Assembly: GCA_902798975.1 (NCBI GenBank)
Contig: CADBYT010000004.1
Coordinates: forward strand, 1 to 64,000
Direction of reading: 5' to 3'
DNA from: an uncultured Bacteroidia bacterium
GTDB taxonomy: Bacteria > Bacteroidota > Bacteroidia > Bacteroidales > UBA932
Length of the DNA stretch: 64,000 nucleotides
A program made the position numbers and the translations under genes. Under the pieces are notes generated by a model. That model was not told where the DNA came from, made no database searches, and was given only the letters and a program-made list of their open reading frames with translations. Shown piece after piece: positions 36,471 to 45,028 of the stretch. Position 1 is the first letter of the stretch. Every line of letters starts with the position of its first letter.

Positions 36471-37036
36471 CCGAACTCGAGAAATACATTCGCGACAACG
36501 CCGCCGCCTTCGATACGGAATCTCCCGCCGAAGGTCACGAAGCGCGCTTCCTCGCCCGGATGGACGAAGCATCCGCAGCCGACGTGGCACGGCGGTCAAC
36601 GGACCCTGCCGTGCGAGAGCGTCGTGGAGGGCGGAGCTGGAATTGGTTTTTCGGCAAACTTGTCCGAAAAATAATTCCAGGCCGCCCGCTGGGAGCAGGC
36701 AGGTCCCAAAAGACCGCCATCCGTTCCGCTGCCTGGGCACCTGCCCTCGCGCTGGCCTGCGCCCTGCTGCTGGTACTCGTCATCCGCCCCGGCGACCCCT
36801 TCCGCGGCGTCTCCAACGAGCCCGAGGCCATCTACCTGGCCTACATGGACCGCGTGGCCGACCTCTACCAGGCCCTGCCCCTCGAGGACGGCACCCTGCA
36901 GGAAATCACTGAAGAAGCGGATCCCCTCTTCGCCCAGCTGCCCGATAACATCTCCTCCCGGCAGCGCGGCCGCATCCTGAAAAACCATTACGGCGAACTG
37001 CTCGCCGCTGCCAGACAACTTAAAAACAATCAATAA
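36467..37036 (+). CDS. Probable anti-sigma-like single-pass membrane protein with in-frame hairpin repeat
   Basis: A 189-residue protein: an N-terminal cytoplasmic part (MTELEKYIRDNAAAFDTESP), a 30-residue insert (about residues 52-75, WNWFFGKLVRKIIPGR) encoded by the dispersed hairpin element, one transmembrane helix (APALALACALLLVLVI) and a C-terminal helical domain outside the cytoplasm. Its position directly after the sigma factor with an ATGA overlap suggests an anti-sigma factor; no zinc-binding HxxxCxxC motif is seen, so this is inference. It is followed 2 bp later by the GIN-domain gene. Confidence 0.7.
   Translation: MTELEKYIRDNAAAFDTESPAEGHEARFLARMDEASAADVARRSTDPAVRERRGGRSWNWFFGKLVRKIIPGRPLGAGRSQKTAIRSAAWAPALALACALLLVLVIRPGDPFRGVSNEPEAIYLAYMDRVADLYQALPLEDGTLQEITEEADPLFAQLPDNISSRQRGRILKNHYGELLAAARQLKNNQ
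36622..36690 (+). repeat. Dispersed hairpin element (TTTTTCGG family), copy 4, in frame in a gene
   Basis: The left arm GGGCGGAGCTGGAATTGG and the right arm AATAATTCCAGGCCGCCC pair around TTTTTCGG-CAAACTTGT-CCGAAAAA. This is the cleanest copy. It sits inside the membrane protein gene without breaking its frame and is read as WNWFFGKLVRKII. Confidence 0.92.
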
Positions 37037-37038
37037 CG

Positions 37039-37959
37039 ATGAAACGATTCTTCACCCTTCTCGCGACGGCGCTGCTCGCCGTCCTTCCCCTCTCCGCCGC
37101 CCAGACGACGGAACCCGTCAAGAACGAGACCAAGGAATACAAACTCAGCGGCTTCTCCGGCCTGGAGGTGTCCTGGATCTACAAAGTCGAGCTCACCCAG
37201 TCCTCCCGCTACGCCGTCAGTGTGGAAGCGCCTGATTTCCTGATGGAATATGTCCTTGTCGAAGTCCGCAACGGCCGCCTCATCCTCGGTGTGGGCGAAA
37301 TGCCGAACGACGTCCGCCGCCGTGTCGAGAAGAACGGCAACCACTACGATGTCCGCGCGTATGTCAGCATGCCTGAGCTGAGCTCCCTCCAGGCGTCCGG
37401 CGCATCCAGGCTCACGGTCCGGGGCGAGTTCTCCACGCGGAAGCCCTTCGAGCTGAGAGCCAGCGGCGCCTCGCAGGTGCGTGACCTCTCCGTGAAGGCC
37501 CCCTCGGCCGACATCGAGGTCTCCGGCGCTTCGAAGGTGTTTGACCTGAACGGCAAATTCGACAAGTTCTCCCTCCGCGGCAGCGGCAGCGCGAACATCA
37601 CGATGGCCGGCGATGCCAAAACGGTCGATCTGCGGCTCTCCGGCGCCTCAAAACTTTCTCTCAAGGGCAAACTCGGCGACGTGGACCTGCAGGGTTCGGG
37701 CGCTGCCAACACCGAACTCGATGGCAGCATCGAATCCCTTACTGCCGAAGGCTCCGGCTCCACCAAGCTGCTCGCCAACCGGGCTCCCGCCCGACGCGTG
37801 AGGATCAGCCTCTCCGGCGCCTCCAACGCCATGATCGAAGTCCGCGAAGAGCTCAGCGTCAACCTCTCCGGCGCCTCCAAGCTCAACTACCATCCGGGCC
37901 CGGCCCTGCGCATCACGAGCCAGTCCATTTCCCGCGCCTCCACCCTCTCCAGCTTCTAG
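37039..37959 (+). CDS. GIN domain (DUF2807) auto-adhesin-like protein
   Basis: A 306-residue exported protein (signal MKRFFTLLATALLAVLPLSA). Residues 40-300 are DUF2807: repeated strands such as LQASGASRLTVRG, LRASGASQVRDLSV, IEVSGASKVFDLNG and NLSGASKLNYHPG give a beta-helix with SGAS turns. DUF2807 proteins are envelope-located and of unclear function. It is the third gene of the ECF sigma cassette and ends at a strong terminator, so it may be the cassette's main product or a target of it. Confidence 0.9.
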   Translation: MKRFFTLLATALLAVLPLSAAQTTEPVKNETKEYKLSGFSGLEVSWIYKVELTQSSRYAVSVEAPDFLMEYVLVEVRNGRLILGVGEMPNDVRRRVEKNGNHYDVRAYVSMPELSSLQASGASRLTVRGEFSTRKPFELRASGASQVRDLSVKAPSADIEVSGASKVFDLNGKFDKFSLRGSGSANITMAGDAKTVDLRLSGASKLSLKGKLGDVDLQGSGAANTELDGSIESLTAEGSGSTKLLANRAPARRVRISLSGASNAMIEVREELSVNLSGASKLNYHPGPALRITSQSISRASTLSSF

Positions 37960-37997
37960 CCGTTTTTCGCAACGTACAACATATCAATAGTTTATGA

Positions 37998-38033
37998 AAG
38001 TAACCGGGTTCCAAAGCGCCCGGTTACTTTTGT
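37998..38033 (+). terminator. Intrinsic terminator after the GIN-domain gene
   Basis: An 11-bp perfect stem (AAGTAACCGGG at 37998-38008, CCCGGTTACTT at 38019-38029) is followed by TTGTATC. It ends the sigma cassette. Confidence 0.85.
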
Positions 38034-38847
38034 ATCTAATTATCAATCAATAACATACTGAAAACAGCAATCCTGCGGCACGTCCTTTTTCCTTGTGAGC
38101 TATAATCAATTGAATAATGGTAGATTACAGTTTCACATTACCCCATTTTCGTGGGGAGTATAAATCCATAACAACCTAACACACAATTACTTCCAGCTCA
38201 CAGCATTTTTCCATTATTGGGACTGGGACTGGAGCCACCTCCCATTACGGTAGTCGGCGCCTCCCGCCAGGTGTTTGATGTGCCGATCGGGCAGTTGGCA
38301 GAACTGGATGTGCTTGGGGGCACCGCCGCCGGAATATACGCTTTCCGGCGGCTGCCGCAGGACGCTGCGCGAGCTCTTCGGTGGGCTCGCTCGCGCCCGC
38401 GGCTGCCCAGGCGTGAGCGGGGCGGGCAGCTACCACACTGGCCGGCAACGAGCACTCCGCGTCGAGCCCTCAAAAGCTCGAAAGCGGAGATCGCTCGTAA
38501 CCGCCGGGCGCGCGCCAGGCGGTGGTGCCAGGTCCTGCCCACCCTCGACACTTCCCCCCCCCAGGGGCTAAAACACCCCAATTTGCCCCTGGCAACCAGA
38601 TTTTGAAGTCACCAGGGGCGCTGAGGCTTTGTTTTGCCCCTAGCGGACAGAAATAGACCGGTTTTTCTGGCAGGTCCCCTGATTCGCCGGTCAGAGCCGG
38701 TTTGGAGCGAAGCGAAGTCCGCACCAGCGGACCGGCCGGCCCCGGGTATTTGGCCAAAGGTCAAATACGGAAAGGGGTTTATGGCCGCAAGGGGTTACAG
38801 GGGGCGGAGCCCCCTTCATAGATAGGTCCGGGGAGCCCCCCGTCATG
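38034..38847. other. Gene-free region with repeats and an AT-rich patch
   Basis: About 810 bp. The first 170 bp are AT-rich with a small CCCC/GGGG hairpin near 38140-38160. Then 38217-38380 is GC-rich and open on both strands (plus-strand reading includes GASRQVFDVPIGQLAELDV) without a family match; it may be a decayed gene. The tandem double-hairpin element (38383-38681) and further short repeats fill the rest. No RNA gene was recognised. Confidence 0.65.
38383..38681. repeat. Tandem double-hairpin element, copy 2
   Basis: Hairpin arms lie at 38561-38568/38585-38592 and 38612-38619/38636-38643. Loops are 16 nt and the linker is 19 nt, exactly as in copy 1 at 6171-6375. Stems are CCAGGGGC with GCCCCTGG or GCCCCTAG, so the stem sequence has changed on both sides relative to copy 1. 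Shared flanks are GTGGGCTCGC on the left and TTTTCTGGCAGGTCCCCTG on the right. Confidence 0.75.
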
Positions 38848-38884
38848 AAAAAGCCGCTGCACGGATGTCGTGCAGCGGCTTTCT
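38848..38884 (-). terminator. Intrinsic terminator after pta
   Basis: A 14-bp stem (AAAGCCGCTGCACG and CGTGCAGCGGCTTT) with a 5-nt loop; on the minus strand it ends in a T-run. It lies just after the pta stop codon. Confidence 0.85.
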
Positions 38885-38904
38885 TGGGCAATGGACGCAA
38901 AACC

Positions 38905-39915
38905 CTATTTTGCGTCCATCGCCTGGCAGGCGGTGATGGCGATCATCTTGTAGACGTCGTCCACCGAGCAGCCGCGGCTGAGGTCGTTGACCGGCCGGGC
39001 AATACCCTGGAGGATGGGGCCGATGGCGTCGGCCTCACCGAGACGCTGGATAAGCTTGTAGGCGATGTTGCCGACCTCGAGGTTCGGGAACACCAGGACG
39101 TTGGCGTTGCCGGCGATATCGGAGCCGGGGGCCTTCTTCTTGCCCACGGACGGCACCAGGGCGGCGTCAGCCTGGAGCTCGCCGTCGACCTTGAGGGCCG
39201 GATCGAGCTGCTTCGCAAGGGCGGTCGCCTCGACCACCTTGTCCACCACCTCATGCTTGGCGGAGCCCTTCGTGGAGAAGGACAGCATCGCCACGCGCGG
39301 ATCGGCGAAGCCGGCCACGCTCTTGGCGGTCTGCGCCGTGCAGACAGCGATCTGGGCGAGCTGCTGGGCATCCGGCGCCGGGGTCACGGCCACATCGCCG
39401 ATGACCAGCACGCCGTTCTCGCCGTACTGCGGGGTCTTGGTGATCATCAGCATGGCGCCGCTCACGCAGGTGATGCCGGGGGCGCACTTGATGATCTGGA
39501 GGGCCGGACGAAGGGTCTCGCCGGTCGTGGAGAGCGCACCGCTGATCTGGCCGTCGGCGTCGCCGCTCTTGATGATGAGGCAGCCGAAATAGAGGGGATC
39601 CAGCACCGTCTTGGCTGCGATCTCGGGCGTCATACCCTTGTTCTTGCGCAGCTCATAGAGCAGATTCGCATACTCGGCGGTCTTTTCGCTGGTCGCGGGA
39701 TCGATGATCGTAGCCTTGTCGATGTGCTTCAGGCCGAGCTCGGCGGCATAGGCGAGGACTTTCTCGCGATTGCCGATCAGGATGATGTCGGCGAGGCCGT
39801 CGGCAATGGCGCGGTCGGCCGCCGTGATGGTACGCTCCTCGAAGGATTCCGGGAGCACGATGCGCTGCTTGTTGGACTGGGCACGCGCGATAATCTGGTC
39901 AATGAGGGTAGACAT
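38905..39915 (-). CDS. pta: Phosphate acetyltransferase
   Basis: A 336-residue short-form Pta that converts acetyl-CoA and phosphate to acetyl phosphate. It begins MSTLIDQIIARAQSNKQRIV and has IVLPESFEERTITAADRAI and SGDADGQISGAL, characteristic of the PTA_PTB fold. No N-terminal DRTGG or BioD-like extension is present. It is 9 bp downstream of ackA; together they make acetate and ATP. A strong terminator follows. Confidence 0.96.
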   Translation of the reverse strand: MSTLIDQIIARAQSNKQRIVLPESFEERTITAADRAIADGLADIILIGNREKVLAYAAELGLKHIDKATIIDPATSEKTAEYANLLYELRKNKGMTPEIAAKTVLDPLYFGCLIIKSGDADGQISGALSTTGETLRPALQIIKCAPGITCVSGAMLMITKTPQYGENGVLVIGDVAVTPAPDAQQLAQIAVCTAQTAKSVAGFADPRVAMLSFSTKGSAKHEVVDKVVEATALAKQLDPALKVDGELQADAALVPSVGKKKAPGSDIAGNANVLVFPNLEVGNIAYKLIQRLGEADAIGPILQGIARPVNDLSRGCSVDDVYKMIAITACQAMDAK

Positions 39916-39924
39916 AAGACGGTA

Positions 39925-41142
39925 TTAGTTTTCGAGTTCGGTGACAATGTGCATCGTGTCACGGGCGATGACCAACTCTTCGTTGGTCGGGATCAGGGCC
40001 ACCTTGACGGTGGAATCCGGGGCGGAGATGATGGTTTCCTCGCTGCGGGCGCCGTCGTTGGCGTCGATGTCGATCTTGACACCCATGTAGGACAGGTTCT
40101 CGCAGATGTGGCGGCGCAGGCGCGGGTTGTTCTCGCCGATGCCGGCCGTGAAGACGATGAGGTCCACGCCGTTCATCTCGGCGATGTAAGAGCCGACATT
40201 CTTAATGGTATCGTAGGTCAGCTTCTTGAGCACGATCTTGGCGCGGGCGTCGCCGGCCTTGGCCAGGGCGTCCATGTCGCGCAGGTCGGAGCTCTTGCCG
40301 GACAGGCCGAGGAAGCCGCTCTTTTTGTTCATGACCGTCGTCATCTCGTCGGGGGACAGGCCTTCCTTCTTCATGATGTACGGGATGATGTTGGCGTCGA
40401 TGTTGCCGCAGCGGGTGCCCATGATCATGCCCTCGAGCGGGGTAAAGCCCATGGAGGTGTCCACCACCTTGCCGTCCTTGATGGCGGTCACGGAACTGCC
40501 GTTGCCGAGGTGGCAGGTGATGATCTTGGAATGGGCGAGGTCCAGTCCGGCGAGCTTGGCGCCGCGCTGGGAGACATACTGGTGGGAGGTGCCGTGTGCG
40601 CCGTAACGGCGGACGCGGTACTTCTCATAATATTCGTACGGGAGGGCGTACATGTAGGCGTACGGCTCCATCGTCTGGTGGAAAGCGGTATCGAAGGTCA
40701 CGACCTGCGGCACGTCGGGAAGGACGTGCGAAATGGCATGGATACCGAGCAGGTGGGCCGGGTTATGCAGCGGGGCGAAGTCGCAGCAGATCTCAATCTT
40801 CTTCAGCACATCCTCGCTCACGAGGGTGCTCCCGGAGAAGAAATCCGCACCCTGCACGATGCGGTGGCCGACCGCCTCGATGTCGTCGAAGCTGGAGAGC
40901 ACGCCGTGCTCCGGATCCACGAGGGCGTCGAGGACGAGTTTCATGCCGACCTTGTGGTCGGGAATGGGCTGCGTCACCGTGAACGGCTCCTTGCCGGTGG
41001 GCTTGTGGGTCAGGCAGCCGTCGGGGAGGCCGATTTTCTCGACCAGGCCCTTGGCCAGCAGGTCATACACGTCGTCGTTCTTCATGTCCAGCAACTGGTA
41101 CTTGACAGAAGAACTTCCGCAATTGATAACAAGGATAATCAT
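39925..41142 (-). CDS. ackA: Acetate kinase
   Basis: A 405-residue ASKHA-fold kinase that makes acetate and ATP from acetyl phosphate. The signature MIILVINCGSSSVKYQLLD is at the N-terminus, and GYGTH-like HGTSHQYVSQRGAK and LGNGSSVTAIKDGKVVDTSM hold catalytic and phosphate-binding residues. The start at 41142 is chosen for the conserved N-terminus; an in-frame ATG at 41175 would add a tail. It forms an operon with pta. Confidence 0.97.
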   Translation of the reverse strand: MIILVINCGSSSVKYQLLDMKNDDVYDLLAKGLVEKIGLPDGCLTHKPTGKEPFTVTQPIPDHKVGMKLVLDALVDPEHGVLSSFDDIEAVGHRIVQGADFFSGSTLVSEDVLKKIEICCDFAPLHNPAHLLGIHAISHVLPDVPQVVTFDTAFHQTMEPYAYMYALPYEYYEKYRVRRYGAHGTSHQYVSQRGAKLAGLDLAHSKIITCHLGNGSSVTAIKDGKVVDTSMGFTPLEGMIMGTRCGNIDANIIPYIMKKEGLSPDEMTTVMNKKSGFLGLSGKSSDLRDMDALAKAGDARAKIVLKKLTYDTIKNVGSYIAEMNGVDLIVFTAGIGENNPRLRRHICENLSYMGVKIDIDANDGARSEETIISAPDSTVKVALIPTNEELVIARDTMHIVTELEN

Positions 41143-41187
41143 ATTGGTTTCGGTTTCTTTGACTTTAGCATGCAAAATTAAGAAATA

Positions 41188-42279
41188 ATGCGTACTTTGG
41201 CAAAGAATTCGATTGAAATGGTCGTGCAGAGAGACATCGTGGCGATTTCAATCCCTTTTACAGCAGGAGTGGCACTGGCGGCATGTTTGCCGTCCGGGGG
41301 TGATGCGCCCTATTGGGCCGCCGCGGGCAGCAGTCTCGCGGCGACGGCCCTGTTGGTGCCCGACGCCGGGCGGCGCCGGATCGCCACGCTTTTCCCCTTC
41401 CTGTTTCTGTGCCTGGGCATCTTCTGCCACTGCTCCGCCACGCTGTCCGTCCCACTGCGGCCGGCGTCCCGGGCGGGACGGGCGCTCGGAGGACTGCTGC
41501 GCGCCATTGACGGCGCGGAATTCCCCCATGGGAGCACCGCCGCCCTGCTGAAGGCCCTGCTCGCCGGGCAGCGCGACGGACTGGACCGGAAGATCGTCGC
41601 GGCCTTCCGCGCCGCCGGCGCGTCTCACATCCTGGCCCTGTCCGGACTGCACCTGGGCATCCTCTACGGAATCCTGCATGGCGCCCTGGCCTGGATGGGG
41701 CGGAGCCGGGTCGCGACCCTCGTGCGCAGCCTCATCCAGGTGGGATTTGCGGGCGCCTACGTCGTCATGACGGGCGGATCGCCTTCGCTGGTGCGCGCCT
41801 TCCTGTTCATCCTGCTGAACGAATTGTCCCGGCTCCTGCCGGGGCGCCGGCGCCGTCCGCTGAACATCTTCTGCGCCGCGCTGACCATTCAGCTGGCCCT
41901 CCGGCCGGACGTCATCACGAACCTGGGATTCCAGCTTTCGTACCTGGCGATGCTCGGCATCGTGCTCGTCTTCCCGCGGCTCGACGCCTGGTTCCCCGGC
42001 GGGCGTTTCAACCCGCTGCGCCGCATCTGGAGCGCCGTCGCGCTGACATGCTCCTGCCAGCTGTTCACGGCGCCGCTCGTGTGGATGCGCTTCCGCAGTT
42101 TCCCGAAATACTTCCTGATCACCAACCTCGGTGCCCTGCCCCTGACGGAACTCTTCATCCTATCCTCCCTGCCCGTGCTGATCCTGGGCGGAAGTTGCCC
42201 GGAAGGCATAAAAAAACTGGCCGACATACTCGGCCAGTTACTCTTGCAATTTCTCGGGACGGTGGCGTCTATTCCCTGA
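41188..42279 (+). CDS. ComEC/Rec2-type competence domain membrane protein, short form
   Basis: A 363-residue protein with the ComEC channel domain only: LKALLAGQRDGLDRKIVAAF, then ASHILALSGLHLGILYGIL, the family hallmark, and later helices (MTGGSPSLVRAFLFILLNEL). The N-terminal OB-fold is short and the C-terminal metallo-beta-lactamase domain is missing. It would import single-stranded DNA in competent bacteria, but a truncated form may have another role. An ATG at 41218 (MVVQRDIV) is a likely alternative start, since a TACTTTGG box overlaps the first codons. It overlaps the FISUMP gene tail-to-tail by 11 bp. Confidence 0.85.
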   Translation: MRTLAKNSIEMVVQRDIVAISIPFTAGVALAACLPSGGDAPYWAAAGSSLAATALLVPDAGRRRIATLFPFLFLCLGIFCHCSATLSVPLRPASRAGRALGGLLRAIDGAEFPHGSTAALLKALLAGQRDGLDRKIVAAFRAAGASHILALSGLHLGILYGILHGALAWMGRSRVATLVRSLIQVGFAGAYVVMTGGSPSLVRAFLFILLNELSRLLPGRRRRPLNIFCAALTIQLALRPDVITNLGFQLSYLAMLGIVLVFPRLDAWFPGGRFNPLRRIWSAVALTCSCQLFTAPLVWMRFRSFPKYFLITNLGALPLTELFILSSLPVLILGGSCPEGIKKLADILGQLLLQFLGTVASIP

Positions 42280-43261
42280 CGCAGCGCACCGAAGCGGCGA
42301 AATCCGTCTTGGACATGCGGCCGCGGTAGATGATATCCTTTTCCTGATAAATGTAACGGCAGACGCCCAGGCCGTTCTCCTCGTCGGAGGTCCAGAAAAC
42401 GGCGTAGGTGTACGTGCCGTCGAAGATGCCGCCGGCCCGGTAGCCCACGGGCATCGCGGAGAAGAGGAACTCGTCGGAGATCTTCACCTCCCGCCAGTAT
42501 TCCCACATCTTGGTGCCGTTGAAGTAGAGGTCTCCCATCATTTTGCCGGCCAGGCCTTCGATGTCCTCCCCGGCTTCGGCGCCGGACTGCATCGCGGTCC
42601 ACTCGGCATCCGTCGGCAGGCGCCAGCCGAACGGGCAGGCATCCTGCGCCTCTTCCCAGGTGTAGTAGCGGCCGAAGACGTCCGTCATGATCTCACAGTC
42701 GTCGTAAGGACGGCCGGATTCGTCCCAGGCCAGGTTCTGGCGCATCCAGTCAAGGTCGCCGATGGTGGTATAGTAGTATTCCCGGAAGTCGCGAAAATCC
42801 GTAAATGTGCCGGACGTGGCCGGATCGAAATGGGTGATGGATCCGTCGCCGGACAGACCGGGCAACACGATGACGGACTGGGCCGAAGCCACGGAACCCG
42901 TATACTTCGAATCCTTCGGGGCGAACCCGCCGAAGGAAAGCTTGACGGTCTCCAGTGCATCCGGGGCAGTATAGGTGTAGATGTGCTTGCGGATGATGCC
43001 GTCGGCCGTAACCAGGGTGTCGGACACTTTCCGGTAGGCGTCATAGAAATAATACCCGATCGTCTCGCCGGCCGGATTGATGAGGGTCATCATCGTATCG
43101 ACCTGGAAGGACTTGCTCTCTCCGGGCTGCATGTAATGCGGCAGGGAAAGGGCGACGTAGCCGTCCATATACTTGATTTCCGTATCTTCTTTCTTGCAAC
43201 CCGGCAGGACCGCCAGGATGGCGGCCAGCACGGAGGGAAGCAGGATTCTGAGCAACTTCAT
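42269..43261 (-). CDS. FISUMP-domain lipoprotein
   Basis: A 330-residue lipoprotein (lipobox LPGC in LAAILAVLPGCKKEDTE). Residues 150-325 match the Fibrobacter succinogenes major paralogous domain: MRQNLAWDESGRPYDDCEI, YYTWEEAQDACPFGWRLPT and WTSDEENGLGVCRYIYQEKD. These domains are found in surface proteins and resemble C-type lectin or formylglycine-enzyme-like folds. The first 150 residues are not recognised. It is divergent from apbE. Confidence 0.88.
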   Translation of the reverse strand: MKLLRILLPSVLAAILAVLPGCKKEDTEIKYMDGYVALSLPHYMQPGESKSFQVDTMMTLINPAGETIGYYFYDAYRKVSDTLVTADGIIRKHIYTYTAPDALETVKLSFGGFAPKDSKYTGSVASAQSVIVLPGLSGDGSITHFDPATSGTFTDFRDFREYYYTTIGDLDWMRQNLAWDESGRPYDDCEIMTDVFGRYYTWEEAQDACPFGWRLPTDAEWTAMQSGAEAGEDIEGLAGKMMGDLYFNGTKMWEYWREVKISDEFLFSAMPVGYRAGGIFDGTYTYAVFWTSDEENGLGVCRYIYQEKDIIYRGRMSKTDFAASVRCVRE

Positions 43262-43342
43262 ACTTTCTCGACTTTCAATTTGCAAATATGCGCAAAAATG
43301 CGCGAAAAACCGCTAACTTTGTGCAAATACTTTGCCGAAGCG

Positions 43343-44308
43343 ATGAAACACCGCATTATTTTTTCCGTTCTGCTGTTCGCCTGCATCCTTTCCGGATGCC
43401 GGCAGGGCAAATACGTGACGTTCTCGGGCTACGCCCAGGGAGGCACCTACACGGTCAAGGCCGACCTGACCGGCGTCACCGTCCCCGTCCGCACGATCCA
43501 GCAGACCATCGATGCCTTACTGGACACGATTGATTTCAGCCTTTCGGGTTATAATAAGAATTCCCTGCTCTCCCGCTACAACGCCGGAGAGGAGATCGTC
43601 CCCAACCAATGTTTCCACGAAGTGAAGACGCTCGCCGAGCGCTACCGCACCGAGACAGACGGTGCTTTCGACGCCGCCAGCGGTCCGCTGTTCGACATCT
43701 GGGGCTTCGGCTTCACCACGGACAGCCTGCCGGATCCGGAACGCGTCCAGGCCGCCCTGGCCGCCTGCAAGGAGGAGAAGGTGCTGAATTTCAATGCCAT
43801 CGCCCAGGGCTACACTTGCGACTTCGTGGCGGGCTACCTGCATTCCATCGGCGTACACAATATGCTGGTGGACATCGGAGAGATCTTCTGCGAGGGTGTC
43901 AATCCCGCCGGCAAGGGATGGACCATCGGCGTGGACAACCCCGTGGACGGGAACAACACGCCCGGAAAGGACCTGCGCAACATCTGGCAGTCCGACGGAC
44001 GCGCCTGCGGCATCGTCACCTCCGGCAACTACCGGAAATTCTACATCAAGGACGGCAAGAAATACGCCCACACGATCGATCCGCGCACCGGTTATCCGGT
44101 CACGCACGACCTGCTGAGCGCCACCATCGTGGCCCCGAGCGCCACGGAAGCCGACGCCCTGGCGACGGCCTGCATGGTGATCGGGCCTGAGCAGGCCCGC
44201 GCCCTGATCGAATCCCGCCCGGAACTGGAAGGCTACCTCATCACCTCGGAGGGAACCTGGATGTCCGACGGCTTCGCCGCACAGGCTTTGTGGACGGATA
44301 TTCAGTGA
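43343..44308 (+). CDS. apbE: FAD:protein FMN transferase (ApbE)
   Basis: A 321-residue lipoprotein (lipobox LSGC at residues 15-18) that attaches FMN through a phosphoester bond to Thr or Ser in flavoproteins such as RnfG or NqrC. Motifs are GGTYTVKADL-like GYAQGGTYTV near the N-terminus, ALLDTIDFSLSGYN, YAHTIDPRTGYPV (the HTIDPRTGYP signature) and ATEADALATACMVIG. No Nqr or Rnf genes lie nearby. TACTTTG and TAACTTTG boxes lie just upstream. Confidence 0.95.
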   Translation: MKHRIIFSVLLFACILSGCRQGKYVTFSGYAQGGTYTVKADLTGVTVPVRTIQQTIDALLDTIDFSLSGYNKNSLLSRYNAGEEIVPNQCFHEVKTLAERYRTETDGAFDAASGPLFDIWGFGFTTDSLPDPERVQAALAACKEEKVLNFNAIAQGYTCDFVAGYLHSIGVHNMLVDIGEIFCEGVNPAGKGWTIGVDNPVDGNNTPGKDLRNIWQSDGRACGIVTSGNYRKFYIKDGKKYAHTIDPRTGYPVTHDLLSATIVAPSATEADALATACMVIGPEQARALIESRPELEGYLITSEGTWMSDGFAAQALWTDIQ

Positions 44309-44347
44309 AAATGATTATCTTTGTGAATTACTGATTTTTTGCAAGAC

Positions 44348-45028
44348 ATGGATCTGAACGAAACTTCCCATAAACTGGATTACAACACCTCCCGCGAGAA
44401 ACTCACCATGCCGGAGTACGGCCGCAACGTGCTCAAAATGGTGGAGCAGCTCAAGGAAATTCCCGACCGGGAGAAGCGCACCGAGCAGGCGCGCGCCGTC
44501 GTGAAAGTGATGGAACTCCTCAACCCGCAGGTGCACAGCCTGGACAATTTCGAGCACAAGCTCTGGGATCACCTCTATATGATCGCCGGCTTCGACCTGG
44601 ACGTGGATTCCCCCTATCCCTGCCCCGTGGCGGAGACCTTCACCACCGACCCCGTCCCCATTCCCATGAAGGGGACGCGCATCCGGGCGTTCCACTACGG
44701 GCGCAACATCGAGAGCATCATCAACCTGCTCTGCGAGCAGCCGGACGGCGAGGTGAAAACGGAAATGATACGCTCGCTCGCCATCTACATGCGCACCCAG
44801 TACCTGATCTGGAACAAGGACAGCGTGGCCGACGAGACGATCTTCGCCGACATCGAGAAGATGTCCGACTACCGCCTCAAGGTGCCCGAGGGCCTCAGCC
44901 TGAGCAAGATCGCCGGCGACGCCAATTTCTCGCGTCCGGGCATGGGCATCAACGTGGGCCAGCCGGGCAACGGACAGCGCAACCGGCAGCGTAAGAACAA
45001 CTTCAAAAGGTCATACAAGAAGAAATGA
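44348..45028 (+). CDS. DUF4290 family protein
   Basis: A 226-residue cytoplasmic protein of the Bacteroidetes-specific DUF4290 family: LDYNTSREKLTMPEYGRNVL near the N-terminus, then HSLDNFEHKLWDHLYMIAGF. The C-terminus is basic and glycine-rich (GQRNRQRKNNFKRSYKKK), suggesting nucleic-acid contact, which is inference. It overlaps ftsK by 4 nt. A TATCTTTG box lies 24 bp upstream of the ATG at 44348. Confidence 0.9.
   Translation: MDLNETSHKLDYNTSREKLTMPEYGRNVLKMVEQLKEIPDREKRTEQARAVVKVMELLNPQVHSLDNFEHKLWDHLYMIAGFDLDVDSPYPCPVAETFTTDPVPIPMKGTRIRAFHYGRNIESIINLLCEQPDGEVKTEMIRSLAIYMRTQYLIWNKDSVADETIFADIEKMSDYRLKVPEGLSLSKIAGDANFSRPGMGINVGQPGNGQRNRQRKNNFKRSYKKK

Noticed and set aside
38845-41181. Very long open frame antisense to pta and ackA
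   Set aside because: It is a by-product of high GC codon use; the pta and ackA proteins on the other strand are unmistakable.
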